The notes under the pieces are model-generated. The model searched no databases and was not told where the DNA came from. It was given only the letters and a program-made list of their open reading frames with translations. The position numbers and the translations under genes are program-made. 64,000 bases of DNA from Ridgeia piscesae (Eukaryota > Annelida > Polychaeta > Sabellida > Siboglinidae): positions 397,501-461,500 of the forward strand of contig JAODUO010000564.1 in assembly GCA_025642075.2 (NCBI GenBank). Reading direction: 5' to 3'. Of this stretch, positions 45,670 through 59,415 are shown in pieces (position 1 is the stretch's first letter; every line of letters starts with the position of its first letter).

Positions 45670-46030
45670 CGTAGAATGTCGACAGATCGACAGTTCGTAG
45701 CCAGGTTTGAGGTTTGAACAAAAACACGAATGTACGAATGCTCACAGTTTAATGCAGCACAAATATATAGGTGAGTAACGTTGTAGTTGATGTAGCGATT
45801 TTATTGACTTTTCTTAGTGGTCAGTGACACGCCTGTCCCCTTCAAAGTGTTCAGGTTGTAGGTATGCACGGTGTTATCCATAACAGAAACGTAGTTTGCT
45901 TTGAAGCCTAGCAGACTGGCTATACACTGGTCGAATAAGGTCAACCACAATAAATAATGACCAGTGGCCTACTCTGACGAGGAAGGACGTGTCGTAGTTC
46001 ACGCATGCGTCTTTCGCACCGCATATTACA
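45670..46030 (-). pseudogene. RPA70 C-domain-like gene relic (copy d)
   Basis: From about 46,030 leftwards: IVICGAKDACVNYDTSFLVR, then LFDQCIASLLGFKANYVS, LKGTGVSLTTKKSQ and a stop, with last-exon words further on. In this copy the zinc-ribbon loop lacks the two extra bases seen in copies a to c, so the Cys-to-LVR part is in one frame, while a later shift breaks the W-TLF block. Confidence 0.55.
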
Positions 46031-46599
46031 ATGGTCGCCAAAACATACGGAAATTTGATTTGAATGGTTTGGGTGATTATGTGGCAATTACATTGTATTA
46101 CTTCGTTGGAGGTAGCATAGCAACCACTACTGATACCGGCATACGAACTAAAAACGCCTAGAGTTATCTAGTTTGATCCACTACGTGATAGCTACAGTGT
46201 GTTACATTATTTTTTTGTATACAATTGATTATGTATCGACACATAGCGAAACTGGAAAGGTGCTTAGATTTGTCAAGTCGGGTTACACTGTGGAATATAT
46301 TCAACAGGTATCTTCGTATCGAACGAAGTGAGAAAGTGACCTACAAGTATCCATATATTGCCCGGAGGCTATACAATATAAAATTGCGGATGCGCAGTGA
46401 CCTAAATGGACGACCTTTTCCCGGAAGACAGTAATTTATTGTATGTAGGTTTGTAATTCATAACCTAACTACCAGGAGAGCGGGCGCTGCACTGGATACT
46501 TATTTCCTTACCGTTTCCTCCATTCCGCTCCAATTGCATTAGCCCACTGTTATAACAGTGCATCGTGCTTCAGATAGGTAAAAACTGGTAACTTCGCGC

Positions 46600-46933
46600 A
46601 AGCGTATTTGTAACCGTTATGACCATTTCAGGCAAAGATCGACGCAGGTTTCGCGCGTAATTTTGATTGTGACGTAAGCCAGCCTTGATGTCATCAGTTA
46701 TTAGCCTATTCACGTTAGAACCTTTATCTCCTGGTGATAGTGCCTTTTTCAGTGATCATAAATTATTTTATTCGCAAAAGTAGTACGAGGTTAAAGATTA
46801 GTTATACGATTTCGTAATAATGAACACAACGTATGCAAAACAAATTGGTTCCATCCGTGTGAGGGCGCCATCAATATACATGGCGTGGGTCTGAAGTGAA
46901 CCAGCTCTATGATCCATTAACTGTATCACAAAC
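46600..46933. other. no feature seen
   Basis: Sequence between the palindrome and the iGluR-like exon, probably intron. Confidence 0.5.
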
Positions 46934-47185
46934 CTGCATCTTTTTATATATCCACTGAACAATTCGCAGTTTACTGTCCACGAAGAATTTCTCGTTGGAG
47001 GTAAACCGAACTGCGAGGTATTTCATATCTGGCATCATAACGAACTCCTCCAATGTATGGTTGCCTTTGATGATTGATTTCTTATAAAGAACTGTTATAT
47101 ACACCGGAAATATTGGTACCGTGAAGTCCACAGCTGCTTGGCGATCCTTAGTAAGTGATAATAAGGCTACGGCTATATCTGCACG
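46934..47185 (-). CDS. iGluR-like exon: end of S1 joined directly to start of S2, no pore
   Basis: Exon of 252 bp, phase 0 at both ends: acceptor TTTCTATATCGTCGCAG before 47,185 and donor GATGCAG-GTTTGT at 46,934. It reads RADIAVALLSLTKDRQAAVD, where the R of KDR sits at the position of the ligand-binding Arg (GluA2 Arg485), then FTVPIFPVYITVLYKK, the normal end of S1. After only about eight residues comes NHTLEEF, MKYLAVRFTSNEKFF, SKLRIVQWIYKKM, the normal start of S2. In channel-forming iGluRs about 130 residues (M1, pore loop, M3) separate these. They cannot be in a skipped exon because the sequence is continuous. Confidence 0.88.
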
Positions 47186-47515
47186 CTGCGACGATATAGA
47201 AACAAAAGAACATTGTTTGACTCCATGCACATAACGTATTTTGGACATTAATTTAAATGCGTAAACATTTATAAATTAATATTATATTAATAAAAAACAT
47301 ATTTCTCTGTATACCTGCGGCATCTACGTCAATGTCAGTTTTGTGTGTATGGGATGTTGCATGTGATCTAACGTGTCTGTTGTTTCTGTGAACGCTAGTA
47401 GTTGTTTATAGACGCCGTTTCCTAACATTTCTCGTCATTTCGTGGTCAATGTTCGTGTTGGTGACGACATTATCGATTTCAGTGGTTTGTAGATTGACTT
47501 AGGTACACTTATCAC

Positions 47516-47566
<51 letters not shown>

Positions 47567-47605
47567 TAAAAGTGATAAGTATAAATTATATATATATAAA
47601 AGTCA

Positions 47606-47699
<94 letters not shown>

Positions 47700-47756
47700 G
47701 TGATTAAGTATATATCATAATACATTAATTGATAATATTATATAATATATATATAA

Positions 47757-47819
<63 letters not shown>

Positions 47820-47905
47820 CGTCTCTCAATCTCTATATCATATTCTCATCATATATATATATATATATATATATAATATAATATAATATAATAATATAAT
47901 TCACA
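47186..47905. repeat. intron with (TA)n arrays
   Basis: 47,190-47,518 shows nothing. 47,519-47,890 is TA-rich in several arrays separated by ATAAAAGTCATAATA-type pieces. Confidence 0.85.
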
Positions 47906-50020
47906 ACCGTTAGTGGACGTAAAAACGCGGTCGTTAGTGCCGACGAGCCGTTCATGCCCACTTTGAAGTGGACTCTAACGGAGATGGTGTTATTTTATTA
48001 TATTTAGGCTTGTGTAAATGGCAAACTGTCATTATCACTAACTCTAATCATATTACCTTATGTGTTCAACCATGTTTTGGTTGCGGCTGTTCTGAGGTTA
48101 ATAAACGAACTCTGTAAAATGCACTGCTTTCAGGCGATACATATGTTGTGATATATTTCATGCATAATTTTGCAGTCGTTCGTCACCAATCACATCAATT
48201 CCTTTTTATACAAAATGAAAAAAAATTCTAAAACTTTCTGCAAGTGAAATCGCCTTTCGTGATGTTGAAATAATCAATGCTGAACGTTTTACATATAATT
48301 CACAATTATGAAAAACGAACATATATTTTTGCGTTGTCAGTCACGTGATGATGATTGTCAGTTTTGCAGTGGCGACGCGTCTGTTTTCACGGTAAGTCCC
48401 TTTCGTCCATGACAATGTTTGCCTTCTGTTTACGAAATAACAGTAACACATTATGTATTTTTACGACGGATGATCTTAATATATGCAGTGCTATCTGTAA
48501 AATTGTACAATATGTGAACTATTTACCTTGCTGTTCCAGGCTTTTGGACAGTTTGGATTATGTATTTGACGATTGCGCGGGCTATAATGAAAGTTACTAT
48601 AACATATAGTGCATATTTGGACTGGAAGAAAACACATAAAAACCAAAATGCAGTGCCTGTGTATCATGGACTTGCTTAACTAGCACAATGAAGTAACTTT
48701 ATTCAATTCAGTGTCCCAGTTGGCGTCGGCATTGGCATTGTGTTATGACTTATGACTGCAAATTATATTTAATCAATAAAATAATAATTGATGTTGCGTT
48801 TGCAGCCTCGCTAGTATGTAAACGTGAAAGGTTTGAATAAAATCACAATACTGCATTTGTACGAAATGTTGTGTCTCTCTAGAGTCTAGTGTTACAACTT
48901 GATTTATTGGTCAATATTAATTTTAGTAACTGTCAGTTTACATGTTGTTTTTCGTATGTTTATAAATATTTACAGATATAAAATGCATAACGATATTAAA
49001 CTTGCTAACGAGCTTACAGTAAACAGTATTGATGTTGTTGAAATTGTAATTGCTTCATTCAATGAAGTTGTAGTAAAGTTCACAAATTTAATTAAATATG
49101 TGATCTGCACTTTACACTATGAATATAATGTGGATAACGTCTGGCAGAAATTAGAATAAGATCATTGTTATTGTAACGGGCGAAATTGAAGACCACCAGT
49201 ACACATTAGTTGCATAGGCGTATGCATGTTTTGGTTTGTGCATTACCTGTATATATATACATAAATGTAATATGTACAAAATGGAGGGCCTGTGGACATT
49301 TAAATTATTTGTTAAAATCACTAAACGTTTTCCCACATATAGGTTAACCTTCATAATTATTTATGTGCTCTCTAATTGTAGACCAAATTAGAGTTCAAGG
49401 TTGACAGCGAAGCAGTGAACCCCATACCTTTAGCAGGGACCTGTCCACTATAGTAAAATATCAATAGATGGGTATAAATATATAAGGAACTAAAATGTCT
49501 AAAAAAATCAGGTATTGTCAGTTGTGCCTTGAAAATGGGTGTCACATGTGTATTTATACTTAATATGCACCTGTTCATCACAATCTGTATGACTGGCAAA
49601 AATGGATCCGGCATAAAGCCCCAGTAAGCCTGGTAATAAGACAACAAATCTACTTAGTAAATTATTTTGTAGGTTAACTGTTAAGTTTCTTTTAGTGCCA
49701 CTCTCCCAAAAGTATATTGGCTTTTTCTGTATTTCAACATATTAGCACATAAATTAGTTTGCACTAAAATTAATGTACTGCTTCATGTATGTATAACTAA
49801 TGTTAATGTGTTTATCCACATATATTGGTAAATAAGCCTTTGCATCATAACTGATGTACTTTCTCAGGGGTATGATTGCGTTATACAATTATTATGACAT
49901 GCCTGGTATAAAAATAATCATGTCTGCTTTATATAATTATTGCATAGACACCATTATGACTGGTGATGTCTGCTTGATACAATACTGTATTAACAACTTT
50001 ATAATTGGTGTTCACAACAT
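47906..50020. other. AT-rich sequence, no gene supported
   Basis: Probably intron of the iGluR-like gene. Isolated splice-like strings occur (CACG-GTAAGT at 48,388-48,397) and open frames at 48,355-48,609 and 48,899-49,159 match nothing known. Confidence 0.5.
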
Positions 50021-50025
50021 TTCAG

Positions 50026-50241
50026 AATAAATCTTCCATTGAAGAACTACTTCGGTTGTCATTTGGCTTCAGATTAAAGATCATCTCTACAAAAGTGGTT
50101 GGTATACATTTAATGCATGCATCATACAACCATACTGAAGTACAATGTTTGTTGGAGTATGAACCAACATTGACAGGCATCCATATTTTAAACAGACAAA
50201 ACACAATGACGGAAAACGTTCTATTTGCCCCAGTGATTTAA
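50026..50241 (+). CDS. candidate exon of unknown type
   Basis: A good acceptor (TTCACAACATTTCAG) at 50,011-50,025 is followed by an open 71-codon stretch with SSIEELLRLSFGFRLKIIST, ending at TAA. Composition is more protein-like than its AT-rich surroundings. Product not recognised. Confidence 0.25.
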   Translation, partial: NKSSIEELLRLSFGFRLKIISTKVVGIHLMHASYNHTEVQCLLEYEPTLTGIHILNRQNTMTENVLFAPVI

Positions 50242-51990
50242 TTATGCAGTATTAGACAGACTGTTTTTCTTGTGTTCTGCCATATTTTACAGTACATCAG
50301 GATTGCTCTAAAATTAATATTTTTAATGTAGAATGTAGTGCACTAAATTTTAATTTGATTGACTCATTTTGTAGCCTCCTATGGTCCTCTAAGGCCTTCA
50401 AACTGGTACATTTTGTGTGTTCCTACTAAAATGTTTTGTAGCCGTCCTCTGTTATTTTGCCTATACAAATAGTGTAATATATGTGGGTGTTTTCATTGTA
50501 CACAAAACATTTTAGTTCACCAGTTTTCAGCTGCAGGCATCCCAAAAAAGCAAAATGTTAAAATGTTGCCTGTTTCTGCCTGAACATTAGCTCCTCTCAG
50601 ACCACAAGACCTCCTATGGATATATGTATATTCCATTAGCGGCCCTGACTCGGCAATAGTGAAGCTGGACATTCCTGGCCTTCTATTGTTGATGTGGCAC
50701 CTTGATTAATTGCAGTGGCAGCAGTGATAGGGACTGTATCACAGTAGATCCCTGTTAAAGTGGACAGTATCTGCCTGCATGGTTTAAGCTATATCTTCAA
50801 CATTACTGGGTTTTCTATAATTGTGAGTTGTGTTTATTTTGGTGCTTGATTAATTATTTTTTAAATGGTATGCCTGTGGTGTCTACTGGTTAAATACATA
50901 TTATGCAAGGAGCATGACAAACTTACACAATTCATTTTCTGGACAACTATATAGTTAAAATTCATACACTATTGACATTGTATGCTGCATTTGTGAAATT
51001 TGGCTATGTTTTTGGAAATCTCATGAATAATCAAAGAAAATGCAAATTAAGTGATTACGGTGATGATACTAGGCAGTGACTATGATTTACAAAAACACAT
51101 ATCATTCATAATTACCAACTGAACTTGCCATAGTTATAATCCAACGGACGTCAAGGCCCATTTATTTGGACCTGCTGTGTCAAAATATATGTAAATATAT
51201 TGATTTTAATTATAAAATGGTCATAATTTATATTGTTTTCTCTTCCAGCTTCGCCCATGTACACAGTGTATTGATTAGTAGACCATGCTAACCATGCACT
51301 GACAATATACTATGGTTGATGAAGAACGATTAGTTATTGTACTTGTAGTTGTATAAAAACAAAGGACACAGCGAAACGTTTTGTCAGATTATCAAGAAAT
51401 AAACATTTATATAGAATTTATATGCTGATAACAAATGTCACAAAAAATCACATCATGTACACCAGTTACAAAACTCTCCCCTGATTAGTGTCCATCAACA
51501 TTACTTATCTAAAAAAACTTATGGCCAAATCACTTGTGGATCCTGTTGACAATAGCAATGCCATGATCACTCTCGCAGTGGTCTCATTTCCGTGGTATCT
51601 AATGACATCTCATGTTACTTGTTCTGTATCTATTCTTGTCTGTTATATATACTAGTCATATCTGCTGTGTATCCCATTATGTTTGCTATGATTTTTCTAA
51701 TTTATTTTAATCAATGACTCAGATTTTACCATAGACCTGGGAGGTATTTATCTTTATGTACGCTACCAATATCTATATTTTTAAATTGTAACAGTGAACT
51801 TTGCGAAACTTACATTGGGAAAAATAACTTTGATAATGTTTATATAATTATTAACATTTATGCAAGTATTAATTTTGTGCATTCATATTATATTGAATTG
51901 TTTATAACTGGTATCATATCAACTTTGTTACATTGTTACTTAAACAATATTCATCATTTCATTGTTATGTAAATATCATTCACTAGAAAG
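50242..51990. other. AT-rich intron-like sequence
   Basis: No gene. Near 51,313-51,400 there is TTGATGAAGAACG ... GCGAAACG ... AAATAAACATT, resembling the 3' end of a retroelement. Confidence 0.45.
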
Positions 51991-54900
51991 ATGGCTGTAA
52001 ACCATGAAAATCAACCTAATATTATAATTGAATCACAAAATTATTCCCGAGATGAACTCCGGTTATTAATTAGACAAAACTATTGTAAACAAAATTTCTG
52101 TCTTAAACATTAATATAAGCTTACTAAAATACAAAGCACAGCTTGAAGCTCTACACTATGAACCAAACTTCACAAACAAATTAACCTTTTGATGTAATAA
52201 CCATACAAGAGTCCTGGTTAAATGAAAATCTAAAACAACTTGCACATTTTTAAGATTACCAATTGGTGTGCAGGGGGTGGCTTGTGTACATACATTAAAA
52301 ATCGCATAAACTATACAATAAGGAACGATAGTGTTGTCTAGAATACCCGTAATCACTTTACTTACTATGATTGTCTATTTATTGAAATTTTAAATAACAC
52401 CCATGATGCAACTCACAAGAACTTATTAATAGTATCAATTTATAGATCGCCGGACACAAATACTCATAACGTATTTACTCAAGACCTTGACCTAATAACG
52501 AAGCGAATGGAAAATGACAACAATCACATCATTATCTGTGGTGATGCTAATATTAACTTACTAAATGTTGAATGTCAAATGGCTTCATTCCCAGAATCAC
52601 AAAGCCCACCAGAGTAATTATACACTCAGCCACTCTCATTGACCATATCTTCCTTAAATATAACCCTCAAAGTACCCATTTTGCTGGATCAATTATAACT
52701 GACATTTCAGATAACTACCCTAATTTCATCTTCATCAAAACAAACTCAGATGACCAGAGATATGCACCCAAACTGATGAAACGAGGGAATTTTAACAAGT
52801 AAAATATTCCCTCTTCACAACAAAGTGGGATGATTTGGTAAATAGCGAATGTCCAAATGAGGCTGATGAACATGCCACTCTGGAACTGGAAACAATTATC
52901 AGTTTACTAGGTGAACACATTCCTGAGCAGATATCAAAACTAAATAATATAAACACAAAAAACACCCATGGATAACACAAGCCATACTCAAATGCATACG
53001 TACTCGGGATCATTTAAGTAAAAACGCATTCCCTCTAAAGCGACACCAGATTTTATTAATATTGACCAACCATAAAAACAATACATAAACATATTGAACA
53101 GAGTTATTCGTAACACCAACTCTCAATACTGGAACAGTACATTTACATAATTTACAAATAACATAAAGCAAACGTGGACGAACATTAAAAACATACTTCA
53201 TGTCCCGAAAAAGCCAAATTTACCATCATCATTCCAAATCGACAACCAAATGTGTAATGACCCAATGAAAATATCCAATGAATTTAACAATTATTTTGCT
53301 AATATTGGCCCAAAGTGAGCAGATAAAATAAAAACTATACCAATTACATGTAGAATTAGTTGACAAGTAGTCTTGTCGTGGAAGAAACCACTTGTGCAGA
53401 AATAATTAACATCATACAAAATATTAAATCAAAACCAAGTAATAGATTTTATAATATATCAACTAAATTGATGACAAATTCTATGAAAAGCATTGCCTTA
53501 CCTATGGCGTAATTTTTTTATTCTATGATACGTTCGGGTATATTTCCTGATGATCTAAAAATTGCTAAAGTGATACCTCTTTACAAAAATGGACATTCCC
53601 ATATGTTTACAAACTACAGGCCCATCTCACAATTACCTGCATTCTCCGAAGTGTTTGAAAGATTGATATATAATCGTCTCCATAGCTTTTTTGAAAAGTA
53701 CAATATTCTGTTTACATCCCAATATGGTTTTCGTAAACAAGGTTCAACTGAACATGCCACTACTATTTTTTATTTATATAAATGATACGCCTTTATCATC
53801 ACATACAGCTCAATTCATACTGTTTGCTGATGATACAAGCCTACTCTTTAAAAGCAAAGACCTCAGTAGTCTCACAATTAATGTTAATTTTGAACTCACG
53901 TAAATTTCCCATTGGGTAAGTGCCAACAATTTTTACTTAACATAGGTAAAACTACATGCATGTTATTTCAAAACACTCAAATACTCAATCATGAGGAAAT
54001 TATTCTACACGGTAATAAAATAGAAAAACGTTGATCACTTCAAATATAGGTATATGGTATATTGATTGATAAAAACCTTAACTGGAAGAAAAATACAAAT
54101 GAAAAATGCAACAAAATTGCCCAGTTATTAGCAATAATTAATAAAATAAAGCCACTGCTACAATCGTGCACATAAAAACAAATATATAATGCCTTAGTTC
54201 ATTCAACCCCATTTATCAGTTGGTCTACTTGGTTGGTATAGTAACATTCGTGGCAATTTAACTAACATAAGCAGACTATTTAAACTGCAAAAAAAGCTGT
54301 TCGATTGATCGATAAAAGCAAATTTATAGCACACACTGATCCCATCTTTAAAAAGTTCAATATTCGTACATTAGAAGACCTATTTTTAATTCAATGATAT
54401 CAGCTAAATGATTAAATAATGAAAAAACAATGCCCAAAATACCTTTAACATCTGTCATGAAAAACAATGATTTTCACAGCCATGTAACCAGACAAAGCAA
54501 TAATATTCATTTATGTTTCATAAGAACAGAAATAAAAAACAGGGATTGTTTTATAAACTTCATACCGTACTACTGCATATAATATATATATATAATGTAC
54601 TGCACCTTTTGCTAAATAAAATGCACACTCTCAAACAAATTATTATAAAGTCATACTCAGAGATTTGCCTATTAAGACATTTTATTCTTGCTTGATGAAC
54701 AGTATTAATTCATAATAGTATCATTTCTCACATCAACTTTTATTAAACTAGATTATGCATAGTAATAAACTGTTTTCATAGTATAAGTATTATCATTAGT
54801 ATTACTCTTTTTCTTAGTATTAGCATTATTATTATCTTGTTATTAATTAAATTATTATTACGTATATCATGTACTACTAGAGGTAGACATTATTTTGTAA

Positions 54901-55027
54901 TTTTAAGGGGCGTCCAGTTGTTTCAACTAGTTTAGTTATTACTGGCGTCCTGGCATTTATGATTAACATATGTTCTGTGTATGTTGTATTGTGTTGTATA
55001 TATGCCAAATAAAAGTTCAAGTTCAAA
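51991..55027 (+). pseudogene. CR1/L2-like LINE with deletion in the RT core
   Basis: ORF2 remains from a possible ATG at 51,991. Endonuclease pieces: VLNINISLLKYKAQLEA, ITIQESWLNENL, YRSPDTNTHN, IICGDANINLL, then ITKPTRVIIHSATLIDHIFL (52,572-52,802). Linker: NNYFANIGPK. RT: KVIPLYKNGHSHMFTNYRPI, then FGF-type QYGFRKQGSTEHAT (53,525-53,785), which jumps straight to INDTPLSSH and FADD (codons 53,823-53,834). The block with the first catalytic Asp is thus missing. The 3' end is AAATAAAAGTTCAAGTTCAA (to 55,025), a short tandem tail typical of this group. Many stops. It lies in the presumed intron between two iGluR-like exons. Confidence 0.85.
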
Positions 55028-55265
55028 ATATACATTATTTACTGCCAGACATGAGCCATGTTTACAAATAGAAATGTCAGAACTGTCACTGTGCCAACTA
55101 GACTCTTCCAAATATGCATACATTCACAGCCAATAGATGCTAGCACTCAACCTACTAGATTTGTTGCATTCGTTTCCCACAAATTTTAAACAGTACCATT
55201 ACTAATTATTATTGTATTACACCACAACAGGCAGGCTAACAGTGCTCTGATCCAAGACGTGTTTG

Positions 55266-55358
<93 letters not shown>

Positions 55359-55894
55359 TATATAAAAGTTAGAACCGTCTACAGGTTGATTAAACTTTAT
55401 TTAATTGAACTTGTATTGGTGTAACTGTTCTTTTCGCAAAATATAACAGTAAAGGCTAACAGATTTGAGGGAAATATATCCTAAATATTTAGAGATTGAC
55501 TCATAATAAAGACATTTATCTGGAAAACTACTTTGCGAAACTCATCTACCATTAGAAAATATGGACTCAGACCAGACGAGTTACTCGAGAAACCTGAAAA
55601 AACGTAAACAAATGCTATGCGTTAAATTGCAGTCGTTCGTGTCTGTCCACGAACGACTGCATCCATGCTATAATTTTTCGGCAGGAGCCGTTCGTGGACA
55701 CCAAAATTCGTATATCTCTTATTTAGCTATGGAAACACATATAATTCGACTTGGAACTATTAATTAGTATATACAAGATGTTTATAAAGTAATGATCTGG
55801 AATATGCATCTTAAAAGCAAATTTGGTAAAATTGGGTAAATGAGCACTAACGGCCGCGGTTTTACGCATTGGGCACGAACGACTGGATCCGCAC

Positions 55895-55895
<1 letters not shown>
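55028..55895. repeat. spacer with (TA)n at 55,269-55,350
   Basis: TA array flanked by AT-rich unique sequence. A 17-bp self-complementary pair, GCAGTCGTTCGTG / CACGAACGACTGC, at about 55,629-55,661 could form a hairpin. Confidence 0.7.

Positions 55896-55896
<1 letters not shown>

Positions 55897-55989
<93 letters not shown>
55897..55989. repeat. (TA)n microsatellite
   Basis: About 93 bp of TA just upstream (in plus coordinates) of the S1 exon. Confidence 0.95.
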
Positions 55990-55992
<3 letters not shown>

Positions 55993-56173
55993 TCATACAT
56001 ACATATGTACATAGATATATACAATTATACATGCACACAACACATAAAAGTGAAAGAATCATTTAACATGGTAACCGCAGAGGTAACTTCTTACATGGCG
56101 TACTACTGTTTATGCAATCGTCAGGATTATTTAATAAGGATCTACACATGTAGACGTCATCGGAGAGGATTAC

Positions 56174-56368
56174 CTTAGATTGTATCTCACCGATCAACCC
56201 GTTCCAATGAGTTTTATTCGTCTTCTGGCCATAAAAACCATCAGGAACAAAAGAGAAGGTGTAGTCGAAGTTGGCAATCTCTCCTATCCGGTCCAACACG
56301 TCGATTAGAAAACCTTTGAATCTGACGATGCCATCGTCTCCAGTATATTGCATCGCGAGCGGTTTTGT
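56174..56368 (-). CDS. iGluR-like exon: first half of S1
   Basis: 195 bp if the acceptor is CTGTTTTGCATTGGCAG at 56,369-56,385; an alternative acceptor lies about 40 bp further upstream. The donor is CTAAG-GTAATC at 56,174, phase 0. It reads [43 protein letters not shown] and [12 protein letters not shown], matching in order the KPL, F-EGYCIDLL-EIA, Y-VPDGKYG and WNGMV-EL blocks of iGluR S1. Joined to 46,934-47,185 it completes S1 without a gap (QSK next to RADIAV). The first exon with a signal peptide and the opening strand of S1 was not found up to 64,000. No amino-terminal LIVBP-like domain was seen either. Confidence 0.85.
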
Positions 56369-56665
56369 CTGCCAATGCAAAACAGACCCTTTGCATAAAT
56401 ACCACGGCACTGCAGATTCACATTTTGCATGTTACAAAATTGCATCACTTTTAGTCCGATTTATGAAGCGCGATCGGGGTAATTTAGCCGGCTTTGCCGA
56501 TCCATGAAGCCAGTCATTGCAAACACAAACGTATGAAAAGGAAACATTTTATTAGCACCCAATTTTGATGACACATTGTGGCCACACCTGGGACTGATTC
56601 AACACAACCATTAATTATATCGATTGTGCTTCTAGTTAAAAGTTGCTATTGTAATTCCAAAATGA
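56369..56665. other. upstream intron, no feature seen
   Basis: AT-rich. No further receptor exon found on the minus strand. Confidence 0.5.
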
Positions 56666-57043
56666 AATGGGCTATATAAAAACATTACGCGCAGGTTTTC
56701 TGCCGCATACAAGTTCGTTAGAATCTAGGTGGGAAATGTATTAGTAGAATGAGAAGATAAATAGCCGAAAATACGATACTGTTTCGATTATGAGGCAGTG
56801 CTAATAATTATTATCACATACATTTATAACAACACATTTTTTCCGTAGTTATTACATACATTTTATTTTTGCAATTAATTATGTTAACTTGCTAATAATT
56901 AGTATGACATGCATTTAACACGTTTAACATTTCTAGAATTAATTGCAATTAGGACTAGTAATAGTGATATTTATGCACAACAATATATCATAAAACAGGA
57001 GTACACAAAATACAACAAAATGCAACAATATACATAACACATA
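56666..57043. repeat. 378-bp duplication, copy A
   Basis: Matches 60,836-61,212 in the same orientation with about 20 differences seen by eye. It starts with ATGGGCTATATAAAAACATT, a TATA-like box. Confidence 0.85.
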
Positions 57044-57216
57044 TTGTAATCCCAAAAATGAAAATGCAGGGTTACCGGAGGCTACCCGTATATAACAGTT
57101 TCTGTCTTCCAATGAAATTTGTTAAGAACCAAAATAAAACTGGTTGTGGAAACAATTCTGCTTACATTCAGATTCAACTCCATTGTATTCGGAATATTTC
57201 TCTTCTTTCACAACGA

Positions 57217-57612
57217 CATATTCCAATTCCCATTCCTTCCTAACCGATTCTGATTTTATCTGAACAAATCGACTACTTTACGTTCATACTGACTGCTTAT
57301 TAAAATCGATTATTTGATTGATTCGACATCAAATATTCAGCGTTTGTTTACTGAACTGAAAATAGCTTACTCAATGCGAACCAGTCATGATTTGGAACGA
57401 CATAATGTCTGTTTTACAACATATTCCAATTGCCATTCCTTCATAACCAATTCTGAGTTTTATCTGACGATGTCACTACTTTACATTCATATTGACTGAT
57501 TACTCATATCGATTATTGCAGTTACTTGCCATCAAATATACATCGTTTCTTTACAGGACGGAAAATAGCTTAAAGCAATGCGAGCCAGTCATTGTTTAGA
57601 ACGACAAAGTGT
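57217..57612. repeat. 203-bp tandem duplication
   Basis: Unit 1 starts CATATTCCAATTCCCATTCC at 57,217, unit 2 CATATTCCAATTGCCATTCC at 57,420. Both contain GAAAATAGCTTA and CATCAAATAT blocks. Non-coding. Confidence 0.85.
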
Positions 57613-58849
57613 TTGTTCTAGTAGTCGGTCAATCTTCGTGTAAATAGGGTGCAAATATATAATTGTACATGTGATGATTTACTAATGCTGCATTTAAACG
57701 TAACAATAAGAATCTACTATTTACGAACTACTTGGTGGCCGACCATCTGTCTTAATAATATTATGTGTAAAGATTTTTTATGTGTTATACTTTTATTTTG
57801 AATATGAATGTATAACCATTATTTAAATATATGTGAGGGGTAAATTCACACAAAAGTTACGGACTTCAAATTTACTTCTTTCAAACATTGCACATTGTAG
57901 TATTCTAGTTAAATTTCCATATTTGTATTCCTTTTTGTTTGTTTAACAATGGTTACACGGTTCTAAATACAACGTTTTGAATAAACTGTAATTCCATACC
58001 ATCACATTAAATGCATTAACATCAACAATTTCATAACGATTTGTAAAAATGTGTTCTGTGAACATGTATTGTAACATTTATTAGTGTAGTCTTGCCTATT
58101 TTCTGTTAGTTTGGATTTATTACATTTCAGTAAAATTAACGTATTATAACATAAAAAGGCAAAGCCACAATTTTATCAAATGTAATGACAAACACACATA
58201 TCATTAAGCTTTTAAAATATATTTTTTAAATAATAAAAGTGCATGCTTTTTCGATCACTATTAGTACTACAACAGTACCGTTTTTAAGCTAATAAAAAAC
58301 GATTACAATTTTGATTACGGAAATAATATCATCATCGATTTGATGCATAAAGACATACGTACGTACGTATCTATCTTCTGCAATTCTCGTGATGTTCCAA
58401 ATGTAAAATTAAAATTGAGTACATAATACTGAGATAATTAAGTCGACATTCCCGTATTTATTAACTCTAAGGCTACGTAACGTGTGCCGTGCATTGCGAT
58501 TCGACTCGGCAACGATTTACCTCAATTGAAGTGACTTTAAAAGTTTCTCTGTCCTCACGTCGCAGGCGCGTCCCGTCCACTGAAACACACGCGTAGTATA
58601 TTCCACTAACTTTCTTTCTGCTCCAACTCAGTTTCAGCCTCGGAATGACTATATTGCTGAATCTAATATTAAATAAATTTTTGATCAAACGAGAAGGACT
58701 ACAAATTTATAGCATATTGAGATTGTTCAAAGAAATTCATCAATTTGGAAGAATACTATATTAAAACATGAGATCGTATTTCTAAAAGTAGTACATTTCG
58801 ACTAAAATGAACGTTTCGGCCATAATCGGTGGTCATCATCATGAACTGT

Positions 58850-58850
<1 letters not shown>
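57613..58850. other. AT-rich, no gene supported
   Basis: An open frame at 58,473-58,688 (-) has protein-like composition (KLSWSRKKVSGIYYACVSVD) but no recognised family, start signal or splice context. Confidence 0.45.

Positions 58851-59415
<565 letters not shown>

Larger units (their letters stand above)
40150..46600. repeat. ~6.4-kb palindrome with 1.5-kb non-palindromic centre
   Basis: Mirror pairs read by eye: GTTATAACAGTGGGCT (40,194) with about 46,550; 40,240-40,660 with 46,030-46,440; RPA-like relic 40,640-40,985 with 45,670-46,030; 180-bp module 41,165-41,340 with 45,425-45,600; ATPase relic 41,325-41,460 with 45,290-45,430; CAATACCACTTCACTCAACT (41,500) with about 45,240; 41,600-42,150 with 43,960-44,540; and 42,190-42,330 with 43,810-43,930. 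The centre 42,340-43,800 consists of direct, not mirrored, copies of the ATGGCGG-rich family. The right arm is interrupted by a LINE and CT/TA arrays at about 44,545-45,105. Confidence 0.8.

Noticed and set aside
51310..51400. Hammerhead-ribozyme-like core (GATGA ... CGAAAC)
   Set aside because: No complementary stem between the two core pieces and no proper cleavage context; it looks like a retroelement 3' end.
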